64,000 bases of DNA, taken from Candidatus Enterococcus myersii. Lineage in GTDB: Bacteria > Bacillota > Bacilli > Lactobacillales > Enterococcaceae. The notes beneath the pieces are model-generated. The model did not search any database. It was given only the letters and a program-made list of their open reading frames with translations, and was not told the DNA's origin. Below are positions 36,952 to 48,069 of this stretch, one piece after another. The stretch covers positions 124,001 to 188,000 of the forward strand of contig NZ_JAFLVT010000005.1 of the NCBI RefSeq assembly GCF_017316025.1, written 5' to 3'. The number at the start of each line of letters is the position of its first letter. Within the stretch, counting starts at the first letter, position 1. A program made the position numbers and the translations under genes.

Positions 36952-38232
36952 ATGAAAACACTCATTAAAAACGGTAAAATCAATACTTATGATAACAACC
37001 TAACGACAGCAGAAATTTGGATTGAAGATGGCGTAATTAAAGCTATCGGCACAAATTTTGACCCGACCTTTTTTGATGAAGTGTTTGATGCAGCTGGTCA
37101 GTTGATTACACCAGGCCTTGTAGATGTTCACGTTCATTTAAGAGAACCAGGTTTTGAGTACAAGGAAACAATTAAAACTGGCAGCCAAGCAGCCGCTCGT
37201 GGCGGTTTTACTACGGTATGTGCCATGCCTAATTTAAATCCAGTTCCAGATACTGTTGAAAAATTTCAAAAAGTTCAAGCAATTATAAAAAAAGATGCCG
37301 TCGTGAAGGTGTTGCAATATGCACCAATTACCGAAAAATTGCGCAGTGAGGTCTTAACAGATCAAAAAGCGTTAAAAAAAGCGGGTGCTTTTGCCTTTAC
37401 CAATGATGGTGTAGGGGTTCAAACAGCAGGAACGATGTATTTAGCAATGAAAGAAGCTGCTGCCAATAATATGGCTTTGGTTGCCCATACAGAAGACGAG
37501 TCACTGCTGTTTGCAGGTGTTATGCATGCTGGAAAAAAAGCAGCAGAACTTAATTTGCCAGGAATTTTAAGTGCAACAGAAAGTTCTCAAATTGCCAGAG
37601 ATCTAATTTTAGCCGAAGAAACCGGCTGCCATTACCACGTTTGTCATGTTTCAACTAAAGAAAGCGTGAGAATTATCCGAGATGCAAAAAAAGCTGGTGT
37701 CCATGTAACAGCAGAAGTATCACCTCACCATCTCATTTTGTCTGAAGAAGAAATTCCCAATGATTTTGGCTACTGGAAAATGAATCCACCATTACGAGGA
37801 GCAGATGATCGCAAGGCGTTAATTGAAGGCCTATTAGACGGCACAATCGACTGTATTGCAACGGATCATGCTCCCCATGGATTTGAAGAAAAAAATCAAA
37901 GTTTCTTAAAAGCGCCTTTTGGCATTGTTGGCTCTGAATATGCTTTTCAGCTAATTTACACTCATTTTGTTAAGACCGGCATTTTCACTTTAGCACAAGT
38001 TATTGATTGGATGGCGACAAAACCAGCAGCGATTTTTGGCTTAAACGCAGGACGTTTACAAATTGGTCAGCCAGCTGATCTAGCAGTTTTTGCCATCGAA
38101 ACAGAATATGAAATCGACTCAGAAAAATTCGTATCAAAAGCAGTTAATACACCATTTGATCACAAAAAAGTTTATGGCGATACTCTTTTAACCTTTGTTG
38201 ATGGTCAAAAAGTTTGGCAAAAAGGGGAGTAA
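36952..38232 (+). CDS. pyrC: Dihydroorotase
   Basis: A 426-residue class I dihydroorotase, cyclising carbamoyl-aspartate. The zinc ligands are seen in [15 protein letters not shown], in the histidines of ALVAHTEDE and [11 protein letters not shown], and in the Asp of CIATDHAPH. The ATG at 36952 is six bases after AGGAGG; an ATG at 36946 directly abuts it. carA starts two bases after its stop. Confidence 0.97.
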   Translation: MKTLIKNGKINTYDNNLTTAEIWIEDGVIKAIGTNFDPTFFDEVFDAAGQLITPGLVDVHVHLREPGFEYKETIKTGSQAAARGGFTTVCAMPNLNPVPDTVEKFQKVQAIIKKDAVVKVLQYAPITEKLRSEVLTDQKALKKAGAFAFTNDGVGVQTAGTMYLAMKEAAANNMALVAHTEDESLLFAGVMHAGKKAAELNLPGILSATESSQIARDLILAEETGCHYHVCHVSTKESVRIIRDAKKAGVHVTAEVSPHHLILSEEEIPNDFGYWKMNPPLRGADDRKALIEGLLDGTIDCIATDHAPHGFEEKNQSFLKAPFGIVGSEYAFQLIYTHFVKTGIFTLAQVIDWMATKPAAIFGLNAGRLQIGQPADLAVFAIETEYEIDSEKFVSKAVNTPFDHKKVYGDTLLTFVDGQKVWQKGE

Positions 38233-38234
38233 AT

Positions 38235-39332
38235 ATGAAACGTTGGTTAATCTTAGAAGACGGCACCTACTTTGAAGGGGAAGGTTTTGGCGCTAGCAAT
38301 AACGTATTTGGCGAAATTGTTTTTACAACCAGTATGACCGGTTATCAAGAAACCATCACCGACCAAAGTTTTAATGGACAGATTATTACGTTCACTTATC
38401 CAATGGTAGGAAATTATGGGATTAACCGAGATGACTACGAGTCAATTGCCCCTACTTGTAAAGCGGTCGTTGTTAAAGAACATGCCAGACTTGCTAGTAA
38501 TTGGCGCAACCAAATGACACTAGACGAATTTTTAAAGCGCAAAGAAATTCCTGGCATCGCTGGGATTGATACGCGAGCTTTAACCAGAAAAATTAGAGAG
38601 CACGGCACTATGAAAGCTAGTATTGTAGCAGAAGAAGATTTCACCCATGCCTATGATCAATTAAAAGCAGCAGTACTACCAACCAATCAAGTGGCTCAAG
38701 TTTCCACAGCTAAACCATACCCAAGTCCAGGAATTGGCCACAATGTCGTTGTGATTGACTTTGGATTAAAACACAGTATTTTACGTGAGCTATCAAAAAG
38801 ACAGTGTAATCTAACTGTTTTACCTTACGATACGAAGGCTGCCACAATCTTAGAGTTATGCCCCGATGGTGTTATGTTGACCAATGGACCAGGAGATCCT
38901 AAAGATGTACCAGAAGCGATTAAAATGATTCAAGAAATTCAAGGAAAAGTGCCGATTTTTGGAATTTGTTTAGGCCATCAATTATTTGCACTAGCAAATG
39001 GTGCGGATACATTTAAAATGAAATTCGGCCATCGTGGCTTAAATCATCCGGTGCGTGAAATCGCAACAGGACGGATTGATTTTACTTCGCAAAACCACGG
39101 CTATGCTGTAGATGCCAACTCCATTGACAACAAACGTTTGATGGTCACCCATATTGAGGTTAATGATGGAACGATTGAAGGGGTGCGCCACAAAGATTAT
39201 CCTGCCTTTACAGTTCAGTTTCACCCAGATGCAGCCCCAGGTCCTCATGACGCTTTGCACTTGTTTGATGAGTTTATTGAAATGATGGATGCAGGAAAGG
39301 AGCAAAAAGATGCCAAAGCGTACGGATATTAA
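38235..39332 (+). CDS. carA: Carbamoyl-phosphate synthase small subunit
   Basis: A 365-residue glutaminase subunit. The class I amidotransferase triad is the Cys of [13 protein letters not shown] and the His in [13 protein letters not shown] with its acid nearby; the N-terminal part binds CarB ([11 protein letters not shown]-like start, [11 protein letters not shown]). The ATG at 38235 follows AAAGGGGAG directly after the pyrC stop. It overlaps carB by 23 bases. Confidence 0.97.
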   Translation: MKRWLILEDGTYFEGEGFGASNNVFGEIVFTTSMTGYQETITDQSFNGQIITFTYPMVGNYGINRDDYESIAPTCKAVVVKEHARLASNWRNQMTLDEFLKRKEIPGIAGIDTRALTRKIREHGTMKASIVAEEDFTHAYDQLKAAVLPTNQVAQVSTAKPYPSPGIGHNVVVIDFGLKHSILRELSKRQCNLTVLPYDTKAATILELCPDGVMLTNGPGDPKDVPEAIKMIQEIQGKVPIFGICLGHQLFALANGADTFKMKFGHRGLNHPVREIATGRIDFTSQNHGYAVDANSIDNKRLMVTHIEVNDGTIEGVRHKDYPAFTVQFHPDAAPGPHDALHLFDEFIEMMDAGKEQKDAKAYGY

Positions 39333-42300
39333 AAAAATTATGGTGATTGGCTCTGGCCCGATTATTATTGGTCAGGCAGCTGAATTTGATTATGCCGGCA
39401 CACAAGCGTGTTTGGCATTAAAAGAAGAAGGCTATGAAGTTGTTTTGGTCAATTCAAATCCGGCCACAATTATGACGGACAAAGAAATTGCCGACAAAGT
39501 ATATATCGAACCGATTACTTTTGAATTTGTTTCCCGCATTTTACGAAAAGAAAATCCAGATGCGCTTTTGCCAACTTTAGGTGGGCAAACGGGTTTAAAT
39601 ATGGCCATGGAATTAGCTGCTTCAGGTATTTTAGCCGAGTTAAACATTGAACTTTTAGGTACAAAGCTTGCCGCGATTGATCAAGCCGAAGACCGTGATT
39701 TATTCAAACAGCTAATGGAAGAACTAAATCAACCCATTCCTGAATCTGCCATTATTAATACGGTTGATGAAGCAGTTACTTTTGCTGATGAAATTGGTTA
39801 TCCTGTTATCGTTCGTCCTGCCTTTACGCTAGGTGGTACAGGTGGTGGTATGTGTGATAATGAAGAGGAATTGCGTTTGATCGCAGAAAATGGCTTGAAA
39901 TTATCGCCAGCTACGCAATGTTTAATTGAAAAAAGTATTGCCGGCTTCAAAGAAATCGAGTATGAAGTTATGCGAGATTCAGCTGATAATGCGATTGTCG
40001 TATGTAATATGGAAAACTTTGATCCTGTCGGTATTCACACCGGCGACTCCATTGTTTTTGCCCCTAGTCAAACGTTATCAGATAGCGAATATCAGCTGCT
40101 GCGAGACGCCTCGCTTTCAATTATCCGTGCTTTAAAAATTGAAGGCGGCTGTAATGTCCAACTAGCACTAGATCCCCATAGTTTTAATTACTATGTTATT
40201 GAAGTAAACCCGCGGGTATCGCGTTCTTCAGCTTTAGCAAGTAAAGCTACCGGTTACCCGATTGCTAAATTGGCGGCTAAAATTGCGGTTGGTTTAACTT
40301 TAGATGAGATGAAAAATCCAGTAACGGAGACAACTTACGCTGAATTTGAGCCGGCATTAGATTATGTCGTTTGTAAAATTCCCCGTTGGCCCTTTGATAA
40401 ATTTGAAAAAGGTGAGCGCATTTTAGGAACACAAATGAAGGCTACAGGCGAAGTTATGGCCATTGGGCGTAACATTGAAGAATCCTTATTAAAAGCTGTT
40501 CGTTCATTAGAAATCGGGGTCACACACGTTGAATTAGCAGAATTAGCAACATTAAGTGATAATCAGCTGACAGAAAAGATGATAAAAGCTCAGGATGATC
40601 GGTTATTTTACGTAACCGAAGCTATCCGGCGTCAATATCCGATTGAAGAAATCGCGGAAATGACGAAAATTGATCTCTTTTTCTTAGATAAATTATTGCA
40701 CATCGTTGAGTTAGAGACTGCGTTAAAAGCTGCCCCAAATGATTCGACTATTTTGAAAAAAGCCAAGCAAAATGGTTTTACTGATAAAAAGATTGCTGAA
40801 CTTTGGCACTTGAAAGAAAGTGAAGTACGTAATTTCCGCAAAGAACAAAATCTCAAACCTGTTTATAAAATGGTAGATACTTGTGCGGCTGAATTTCAAT
40901 CGGAAACACCCTATTTTTATAGTAGCTATGAATTTGAAAATGAAAGTAGCGTCACTAAGAAACCATCTGTTTTAGTTTTAGGTTCAGGTCCTATTCGAAT
41001 TGGCCAAGGTGTCGAGTTTGATTATGCAACTGTTCACTCGGTTAAGGCAATTCAAGCGGCGGGTTATGAAGCAATTATTATGAATAGTAATCCAGAAACG
41101 GTCTCGACTGACTTTTCAGTTTCTGATAAATTATATTTTGAACCGTTAACTTTAGAAGATGTCTTAAATGTGATCGAGTTGGAAAATCCAATTGGGGTAA
41201 TCGTACAATTTGGCGGACAAACAGCGATTAATTTGGCTGAGCCTCTGCAAGATAATGGTGTCAAAATTTTAGGTACCAGCATTGAAGACTTAGATCGAGC
41301 TGAAAATCGTGATTTATTCGAACAGGCCTTAAAGGAGTTGGCGATTCCACAACCTCCAGGTGAAACTGCAACAAATCAAACTGAGGCTGTCGCTATCGCT
41401 GAAAAAATCGGTTATCCCGTTTTGGTTAGACCAAGCTATGTTTTAGGTGGTCGCGCGATGGAAATCGTGGAAAATCAAGCTGATCTTGAAGATTATATGA
41501 AAAATGCGGTTAAGGCTTCGCCAGAACATCCCGTTTTAGTTGATCGTTATTTGACCGGTAGTGAATGTGAAGTGGATGCGATTTGTGACGGTGAAACAGT
41601 TTTAATTCCAGGAATTATGGAACATATCGAACGAGCGGGGGTGCACTCGGGTGATTCAATGGCTGTCTATCCACCGCAATTTTTAAATAGAGAAATTCAG
41701 GCTACAATCGCAGCCTATACAGAAAAATTAGCTTTGGGATTAAATTGTGTCGGGATGATGAATATTCAGTTTGTCATTAGTGACAATAAAGTTTATGTCA
41801 TTGAAGTAAACCCACGGGCTAGTCGAACGGTTCCGTTTCTAAGTAAGGTTACAGGAATCCCAATGGCTCAAATTGCAACCAAAGCTATCTTAGGAGAAAA
41901 AATACGCGATCAAGGTTATGAAAATGGGTTATATCAAGAAGATGATTACGTTCATGTTAAAGCACCTGTCTTTTCTTTTACAAAGTTACAAAAGGTCGAT
42001 ACTTATTTAGGGCCAGAAATGAAATCAACTGGCGAAGTAATGGGAAGTGACCGTAACTTGGAAAAGGCACTATACAAAGCCTTTGAAGCTTCGGGGTTGA
42101 AAGTACCAGAATTTGGTTCTGTTTTATTTACCATCGCAGATGATACAAAAGAAGAAGCCTTAGCTTTGGCTAAGCGCTTTGCAGAAATTGGGTTTAGTTT
42201 AATTGCAACAAAAGGAACAGCCCGTTATTTTGTAACAGCGGGTTTGCGGGTGAAAGAAATTGCCAAAATTTCTGAAGAAAAAGATGCAAATGTCGTTGAA

Positions 42301-42492
42301 CTAATTCGGAATAATCAAGCTCAGCTGGTTATTAACACGATGGATAAAGATCGTCAGAGCGCTTCTGCGGATGGGTTTATTATTCGCCGCGAAGCCGTTG
42401 AACATGGGGTACCATTACTAACATCTTTAGATACAGCCGATGCTATTTTAAAAGTAATGGAAGATCGCGCCTTTTCAACTAAAGCAATCTAA
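39310..42492 (+). CDS. carB: Carbamoyl-phosphate synthase large subunit
   Basis: A 1060-residue CarB built from two homologous ATP-grasp halves plus a C-terminal MGS-like domain. The first half starts at [23 protein letters not shown] and the second at [34 protein letters not shown] and [11 protein letters not shown] are the ATP-binding loops. The start at 39310 has AAAGGAG upstream inside carA and gives the family N-terminus [14 protein letters not shown]. With the pyr operon it should be controlled by PyrR rather than by arginine. Confidence 0.98.
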   Translation: MPKRTDIKKIMVIGSGPIIIGQAAEFDYAGTQACLALKEEGYEVVLVNSNPATIMTDKEIADKVYIEPITFEFVSRILRKENPDALLPTLGGQTGLNMAMELAASGILAELNIELLGTKLAAIDQAEDRDLFKQLMEELNQPIPESAIINTVDEAVTFADEIGYPVIVRPAFTLGGTGGGMCDNEEELRLIAENGLKLSPATQCLIEKSIAGFKEIEYEVMRDSADNAIVVCNMENFDPVGIHTGDSIVFAPSQTLSDSEYQLLRDASLSIIRALKIEGGCNVQLALDPHSFNYYVIEVNPRVSRSSALASKATGYPIAKLAAKIAVGLTLDEMKNPVTETTYAEFEPALDYVVCKIPRWPFDKFEKGERILGTQMKATGEVMAIGRNIEESLLKAVRSLEIGVTHVELAELATLSDNQLTEKMIKAQDDRLFYVTEAIRRQYPIEEIAEMTKIDLFFLDKLLHIVELETALKAAPNDSTILKKAKQNGFTDKKIAELWHLKESEVRNFRKEQNLKPVYKMVDTCAAEFQSETPYFYSSYEFENESSVTKKPSVLVLGSGPIRIGQGVEFDYATVHSVKAIQAAGYEAIIMNSNPETVSTDFSVSDKLYFEPLTLEDVLNVIELENPIGVIVQFGGQTAINLAEPLQDNGVKILGTSIEDLDRAENRDLFEQALKELAIPQPPGETATNQTEAVAIAEKIGYPVLVRPSYVLGGRAMEIVENQADLEDYMKNAVKASPEHPVLVDRYLTGSECEVDAICDGETVLIPGIMEHIERAGVHSGDSMAVYPPQFLNREIQATIAAYTEKLALGLNCVGMMNIQFVISDNKVYVIEVNPRASRTVPFLSKVTGIPMAQIATKAILGEKIRDQGYENGLYQEDDYVHVKAPVFSFTKLQKVDTYLGPEMKSTGEVMGSDRNLEKALYKAFEASGLKVPEFGSVLFTIADDTKEEALALAKRFAEIGFSLIATKGTARYFVTAGLRVKEIAKISEEKDANVVELIRNNQAQLVINTMDKDRQSASADGFIIRREAVEHGVPLLTSLDTADAILKVMEDRAFSTKAI

Positions 42493-42549
42493 ACGACAAG
42501 ACTGTGACAGCAGTTACCTGAAAAAACGCTGTTTATTTTCTAATAAGGG

Positions 42550-42574
42550 GCTGTGACAAGTCTTTTGTCACAGC
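42550..42574 (+). other. Intercistronic hairpin between carB and pyrK
   Basis: GCTGTGACAA and TTGTCACAGC form a perfect 10-bp stem with a short loop, in a gap of 128 bases, the largest inside the pyr operon. The T content after it is low (TTCATTT), so it may be a weak attenuator or stability element. Confidence 0.6.
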
Positions 42575-42620
42575 TTCATTTGCGAGCATAATGTCTATTT
42601 TAAATACCAGGGGGAGCAGC

Positions 42621-44320
<1,700 letters not shown>

Positions 44321-44323
44321 AAA

Positions 44324-45046
44324 ATGAATGAACGTCCAATTATTGCCCTAGATTTTTCAAGTCGGGGAGAAGTTGAATTATTTTTCAAAAAATTCCCAAA
44401 AAAAGAACCATTATTTGTTAAAATCGGTATGGAGTTGTTTTACCACGAAGGACCTGAAACAGTTCGTTGGTTAAAAAGAAACGGACATGACGTCTTCTTA
44501 GATTTGAAACTCCACGATATTCCCAATACAGTTGAAAAAGCTATGCGCGGATTAGCCGGCCTTGGTGTTGATATTACTTGCGTTCACGCAGCTGGTGGTG
44601 TCAAAATGATGGCTGCTGCGATGCGTGGTTTAGAAGAAGGCACACCCATGGGGAAAAAGCGTCCGAAGCTTTTAGCAATCACACAGCTGACTTCAACGAC
44701 AGAACAAGAAATGCACGCAGATCAATTAATTGAAGTGCCTTTAGCTCAGAGTGTCATTCATTATGCGCAATGCGCAAAAAAAGCTGGTCTTGATGGTGTT
44801 GTTTCTTCTGCGCTAGAAGTTTCTGAAATAAAAGGCGCCACAAGTGACGACTTTATCTGCTTAACGCCAGGTATTCGTCCTACTGGTAGTGAAGTAGGGG
44901 ATCAAAAACGTGTGGTGACACCTGGCAATGCACGAAAAATCGGATCGAATTATATTGTTGTTGGTCGTCCAATCACTCTGGCTGAAGATCCTTATAAAGC
45001 ATATACCCAAATTAAAAATGAATGGAATGGTATTGAAAATGACTAG
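44324..45046 (+). CDS. pyrF: Orotidine 5'-phosphate decarboxylase
   Basis: A 240-residue OMP decarboxylase, the last step to UMP. The catalytic Lys-Asp array is in [15 protein letters not shown], and the phosphate site is the TPGIRP segment with VVGRPIT. It begins three bases after pyrD and overlaps pyrE by eight bases. Confidence 0.97.
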   Translation: MNERPIIALDFSSRGEVELFFKKFPKKEPLFVKIGMELFYHEGPETVRWLKRNGHDVFLDLKLHDIPNTVEKAMRGLAGLGVDITCVHAAGGVKMMAAAMRGLEEGTPMGKKRPKLLAITQLTSTTEQEMHADQLIEVPLAQSVIHYAQCAKKAGLDGVVSSALEVSEIKGATSDDFICLTPGIRPTGSEVGDQKRVVTPGNARKIGSNYIVVGRPITLAEDPYKAYTQIKNEWNGIEND

Positions 45047-45674
45047 TTTAGAAACCACAATTGCAAAAGATTTGTTAGAAGTAGAAGCTGTATTTTTGAG
45101 TCCAAATGAGCCCTTTACATGGGCTAGCGGCATTAAAAGTCCAATTTATTGCGATAATCGTATTACGATTAGTTATCCTAAAGTGCGTAAACAAATCGCC
45201 CAAGGTTTAGCCGATAAAATTAAAGCGCAGTTTCCTGATGTGCAAGTAATTGCTGGTGCAGCTACAGGTGGCGTACCTCATGCCGCTTGGGTAGCAGATA
45301 TTTTAGACTTACCAATGGTTTATATCCGTGCCAAGGCTAAAGACCATGGTAAAGGAAAACAAATTGAAGGTCGCATTGAAAAAGGTCAAAAAATGGTAAT
45401 CATTGAAGATTTAATCTCAACAGGAGGCAGTGTCTTGGGCACTTGTGAGGCAGCTGAAAAAGAGGGTGCCGATGTCTTAGGTGTTGCTGCAATCTTTACT
45501 TATGAATTGCCAAAAGGAAAGGAAAACTTTGCGGCAGCGAATGTTCCATTGGTTACGTTAACCAATTATTCAACTTTAATTGAAGTGGCATTGGCTAGTA
45601 ATTACATCAGCGAAGCAGACCTTAAATTATTAAAAGCTTGGAAAGAAGATCCAGAAAATTGGTTAGCCAAGTAA
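45039..45674 (+). CDS. pyrE: Orotate phosphoribosyltransferase
   Basis: A 211-residue OPRTase joining orotate to PRPP. The PRPP loop is [33 protein letters not shown] is the catalytic loop. The ATG at 45039 gives the conserved [15 protein letters not shown] start; it overlaps the pyrF end, so it is likely translated by coupling, since the upstream ribosome site (ATGGAATGG) is weak. It closes the operon before a terminator. Confidence 0.96.
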   Translation: MTSLETTIAKDLLEVEAVFLSPNEPFTWASGIKSPIYCDNRITISYPKVRKQIAQGLADKIKAQFPDVQVIAGAATGGVPHAAWVADILDLPMVYIRAKAKDHGKGKQIEGRIEKGQKMVIIEDLISTGGSVLGTCEAAEKEGADVLGVAAIFTYELPKGKENFAAANVPLVTLTNYSTLIEVALASNYISEADLKLLKAWKEDPENWLAK

Positions 45675-45675
45675 A

Positions 45676-45722
45676 ATGAAAAAGTTGTGATTCTGGCAAA
45701 AGCGAGGATCACAACTTTTTTA
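45676..45722 (+). terminator. Intrinsic terminator of the pyr operon
   Basis: AAAAAGTTGTGAT and ATCACAACTTTTT pair around 16 bases and run into seven T. Confidence 0.9.
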
Positions 45723-45896
45723 TTTATTGCATATAAATGATATGCAATCGTGAAGGTTAATAATAAAATCACTCTTTCAAAGTTGTAAACTACAAGGTTG
45801 AATTAGACAAAATCTGAAGCTAAAACCGATGAAAGTAGTGGATAAAAATCACTTTATTTTTCTTTGACAGAAAGATTACATAATATTGGCACATCG

Positions 45897-45925
45897 TGAT
45901 AGAAATGCGTCATATTTTTCGTATA
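45897..45925 (+). promoter_or_regulatory. Candidate ECF-type promoter
   Basis: TGATAG and CGTATA are 17 bases apart, resembling TGAAAC-N16/17-CGTATA promoters of Bacillus ECF sigma factors. It lies about 25 bases before the sigma gene, so autoregulation is possible. No good sigma-A promoter was found in the gap. The match is partial. Confidence 0.35.
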
Positions 45926-45949
45926 TTAAGTAAATAAAGGAGGGATAAG

Positions 45950-46492
45950 ATGGGGGACAATGAAATCGTAACCTTAATTAGAAATCATGATTTTACAGGT
46001 TTGGAAAAAATGATTGAAATCTATGGTGAAACCATTATTAAAACAATCCGGGGTGTTTTGTCAGACAACTCTGAGCGTAATCTTTGGTCAGATTGTGAAA
46101 ATGAGGTTTTTTATACATTATGGAAAAAAATCCCCAACTATGTTGCGGATAAAAGTAGCCTAGCAACCTTTATCATGGTTATAACCCGCAATAAGGCAAT
46201 TGACTTTAAACGAAAACAACAGTTACAAAACAGGCGACAAACAGACCTCAAGACTGAAAATGTTGCTAGTAATTATCAACAAACTGATAGTCCCTTAGCA
46301 AAAGAACAATTTTTAGAATTATTGGATGTTTTAAATGAACAAGATCAGTTAATTTTTTTGCATTATTACTTTTATCAAACAGCACCCATAGAGATAGCCC
46401 AGCTTTTAGAAATAAAAACAAGTGCAGTATATAATCATCTATCGCGGGGGAAAATACTGTTGCAAAATGCGTTAAAGGGGGAATTAGCATGA
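45950..46492 (+). CDS. ECF-subfamily RNA polymerase sigma factor
   Basis: A 180-residue sigma-70 family protein with only regions 2 and 4. Region 2 runs through SDCENEVFYTLWKKIPNYVADKSSLATFIMVITRNKAIDFKRKQQ; region 4 through FLELLDVLNEQDQLIFLHYYFYQTAPIEIAQLLEIKTSAVYNHLSRGKILLQ. AGGAGGG precedes the ATG. The stop overlaps the next gene by four bases, so the PH-like membrane protein is probably its partner or regulator. It is not beside an RsiV/RsiW-like anti-sigma gene. Target genes would include the cassette itself. Confidence 0.88.
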   Translation: MGDNEIVTLIRNHDFTGLEKMIEIYGETIIKTIRGVLSDNSERNLWSDCENEVFYTLWKKIPNYVADKSSLATFIMVITRNKAIDFKRKQQLQNRRQTDLKTENVASNYQQTDSPLAKEQFLELLDVLNEQDQLIFLHYYFYQTAPIEIAQLLEIKTSAVYNHLSRGKILLQNALKGELA

Positions 46493-47304
46493 GCTTTAAA
46501 GAGATTATTTTTGCAGAAAATGCCAAGTTGCAACCGGGATATTTAAGCACTAGTGCTAAAAAAGATTTATTCAAGCGCAGTAAATATTATATTTTATTTC
46601 AAGAGGTCAAAGAAAAATTGCAACCAAATTTAGCTGTCAGCGAAGAAATTATGGGCTATTTGCCTATGACCGTAGAAGGAAATTCTGGTTTTATGAATGC
46701 TGGTCCCATGGCAATGGGCTATGCCCGAACTTCACAAGCCAAACAATATGTGAAAACTTTTAATGATACACGGGGCAACCGCCTCCTAATTTTTACCAAT
46801 ACGCGCATGATTTTCCTTACCCTCTTAGATTTTTTTGAAACAGGGGGGTTCTCTAGTTTTCCTTATGACAAAATAAAAGGAATCACAACCAAAAAATGGA
46901 GTATGCGCTATTGGGATGAAAAGCGCAAACGACAAACAATAAATTGGTTTTTTCTTGATTTTGCTGCAGACACAAAAATTTTTAATGAAGTTTTGACTGA
47001 AAAAGAAATGATATTATTTAAAGAAAATTGGCAAAGAATTGAAAAAATGCGCGCCATTGCCGAGACAGATAAAGTTTTACGTAATCAAAAAATGGATATG
47101 CTCTTTAGCAATTTAAGACTTTGGTTCAACTTATTACAAGGTGCAAATGTCTTACTAATCGTCTTGGCTATTTTCCTTATTTTAGCGGTCTTATTCTTAT
47201 TAGGGCCGAAAAAAACGTTATTTGGTGGTACAATTTCCCCGATTGCTTGGTTTTTGTATTTGCCACAATTAAAAGGATTTGATATGCTATTTAAAATCTT
47301 TTGA
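46489..47304 (+). CDS. PH-like membrane protein coupled to the ECF sigma factor
   Basis: A 271-residue protein. The N-terminal half is cytosolic and includes a bacterial-PH-like strand pattern (RGNRLLIFTNTRMIFLTLLDFFETGGFSSFPYDKIKGITTKKWSM…NWFFLDF). Residues about 210-235 form a strongly hydrophobic segment (LLQGANVLLIVLAIFLILAV), perhaps with a second at FGGTISPIAWFLYL. Translational coupling to the sigma gene suggests an anti-sigma or sensor role, but no zinc-binding anti-sigma motif is seen. No named family recognised with certainty. Confidence 0.6.
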   Translation: MSFKEIIFAENAKLQPGYLSTSAKKDLFKRSKYYILFQEVKEKLQPNLAVSEEIMGYLPMTVEGNSGFMNAGPMAMGYARTSQAKQYVKTFNDTRGNRLLIFTNTRMIFLTLLDFFETGGFSSFPYDKIKGITTKKWSMRYWDEKRKRQTINWFFLDFAADTKIFNEVLTEKEMILFKENWQRIEKMRAIAETDKVLRNQKMDMLFSNLRLWFNLLQGANVLLIVLAIFLILAVLFLLGPKKTLFGGTISPIAWFLYLPQLKGFDMLFKIF

Positions 47305-47322
47305 AATTTGTGAGGTGGAAAA

Positions 47323-48018
47323 GTGAAACGAAATTTAGATGTTCCTTGGAGTTATACAGGAGAAAATGGTCCAAAATATTGGCATACCTTGTGTGAGTGG
47401 TATAAAGAAGGGGCGCAGTTTCCTTACCAATCACCAATTGCCATTGAAACGAGCAAAACTATAGCAGGAAACGCAAAACAGCGTCTGACTTTTTCTTATC
47501 AAATTGAGAAGTTTACCGAAAAAGAATTTAAAAATACCATTCATTTTGTTCCGTTTGATTGTCAGAGCTATGTTGTCTTTGCAGGGGAAAAGTATGGTTT
47601 AACGGATATTCATTATCATTTACCTAGTGAGCATATTTTAGATAACCAACAAGCGCCACTAGAGATACATTTGGTGCACATGAGAAAAGATGGGACAAAT
47701 TTAGTTGTAGGCGTATTGTGTGACATCATACCGGGAATTTTGCCAGAAGGTCCACTAAAAAAAGCGCAACGTTGGGATTTAAAAGAGCATATTGAAATTT
47801 TCAATCCCGAGTTGTTTTTACCAAAAGAACAACGCTATTTTCATTATGTTGGTTCTCTGACTACACCACCGACAAAAGGCCCGATTAACTGGTTTGTCTT
47901 TAAAGAGCGACATCAAATATCCCGCGCTTTTTTATCCCAATTTCAAGAAGAAATCTTAAAAGGTAATAATCGACCCTTACAAGATAAAAAAGACCGAAAA
48001 ATCTATTTTTGTGAATAG
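47323..48018 (+). CDS. Alpha-class carbonic anhydrase without signal peptide
   Basis: A 231-residue alpha-carbonic anhydrase. It opens with the family pattern WSYTGENGPKYW and QSPI. The zinc ligands are His97 and His99 (DIHYHLPSEH) and His116 (EIHLVH); the gatekeeping Glu is Glu103, and GSLTTPPTKGPINWFVF carries the catalytic Thr. It would interconvert CO2 and bicarbonate. The start is GTG with GAGGTGG upstream, and the protein begins directly with the catalytic domain, so it should be cytosolic, unlike most bacterial alpha-CAs. It is 18 bases after the PH-like gene and probably in the sigma-factor operon. Confidence 0.92.
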   Translation: MKRNLDVPWSYTGENGPKYWHTLCEWYKEGAQFPYQSPIAIETSKTIAGNAKQRLTFSYQIEKFTEKEFKNTIHFVPFDCQSYVVFAGEKYGLTDIHYHLPSEHILDNQQAPLEIHLVHMRKDGTNLVVGVLCDIIPGILPEGPLKKAQRWDLKEHIEIFNPELFLPKEQRYFHYVGSLTTPPTKGPINWFVFKERHQISRAFLSQFQEEILKGNNRPLQDKKDRKIYFCE

Positions 48019-48069
48019 AAAATGAACGAAGCCACTACTTGAAAATAAAGGGGCTTCGTTCATTTTTTT
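48019..48069. terminator. Bidirectional terminator between the carbonic anhydrase and rqcH
   Basis: AATGAACGAAGCC and GGCTTCGTTCATT pair, with T-runs at one side and A-rich sequence at the other; it reaches the rqcH stop codon. Confidence 0.85.

Noticed and set aside
45726-45746. Palindrome TTGCATA/TATGCAA before the sigma gene as an operator
   Set aside because: It lies about 150 bases upstream of the likely promoter and directly after the pyr terminator, so no function can be assigned.
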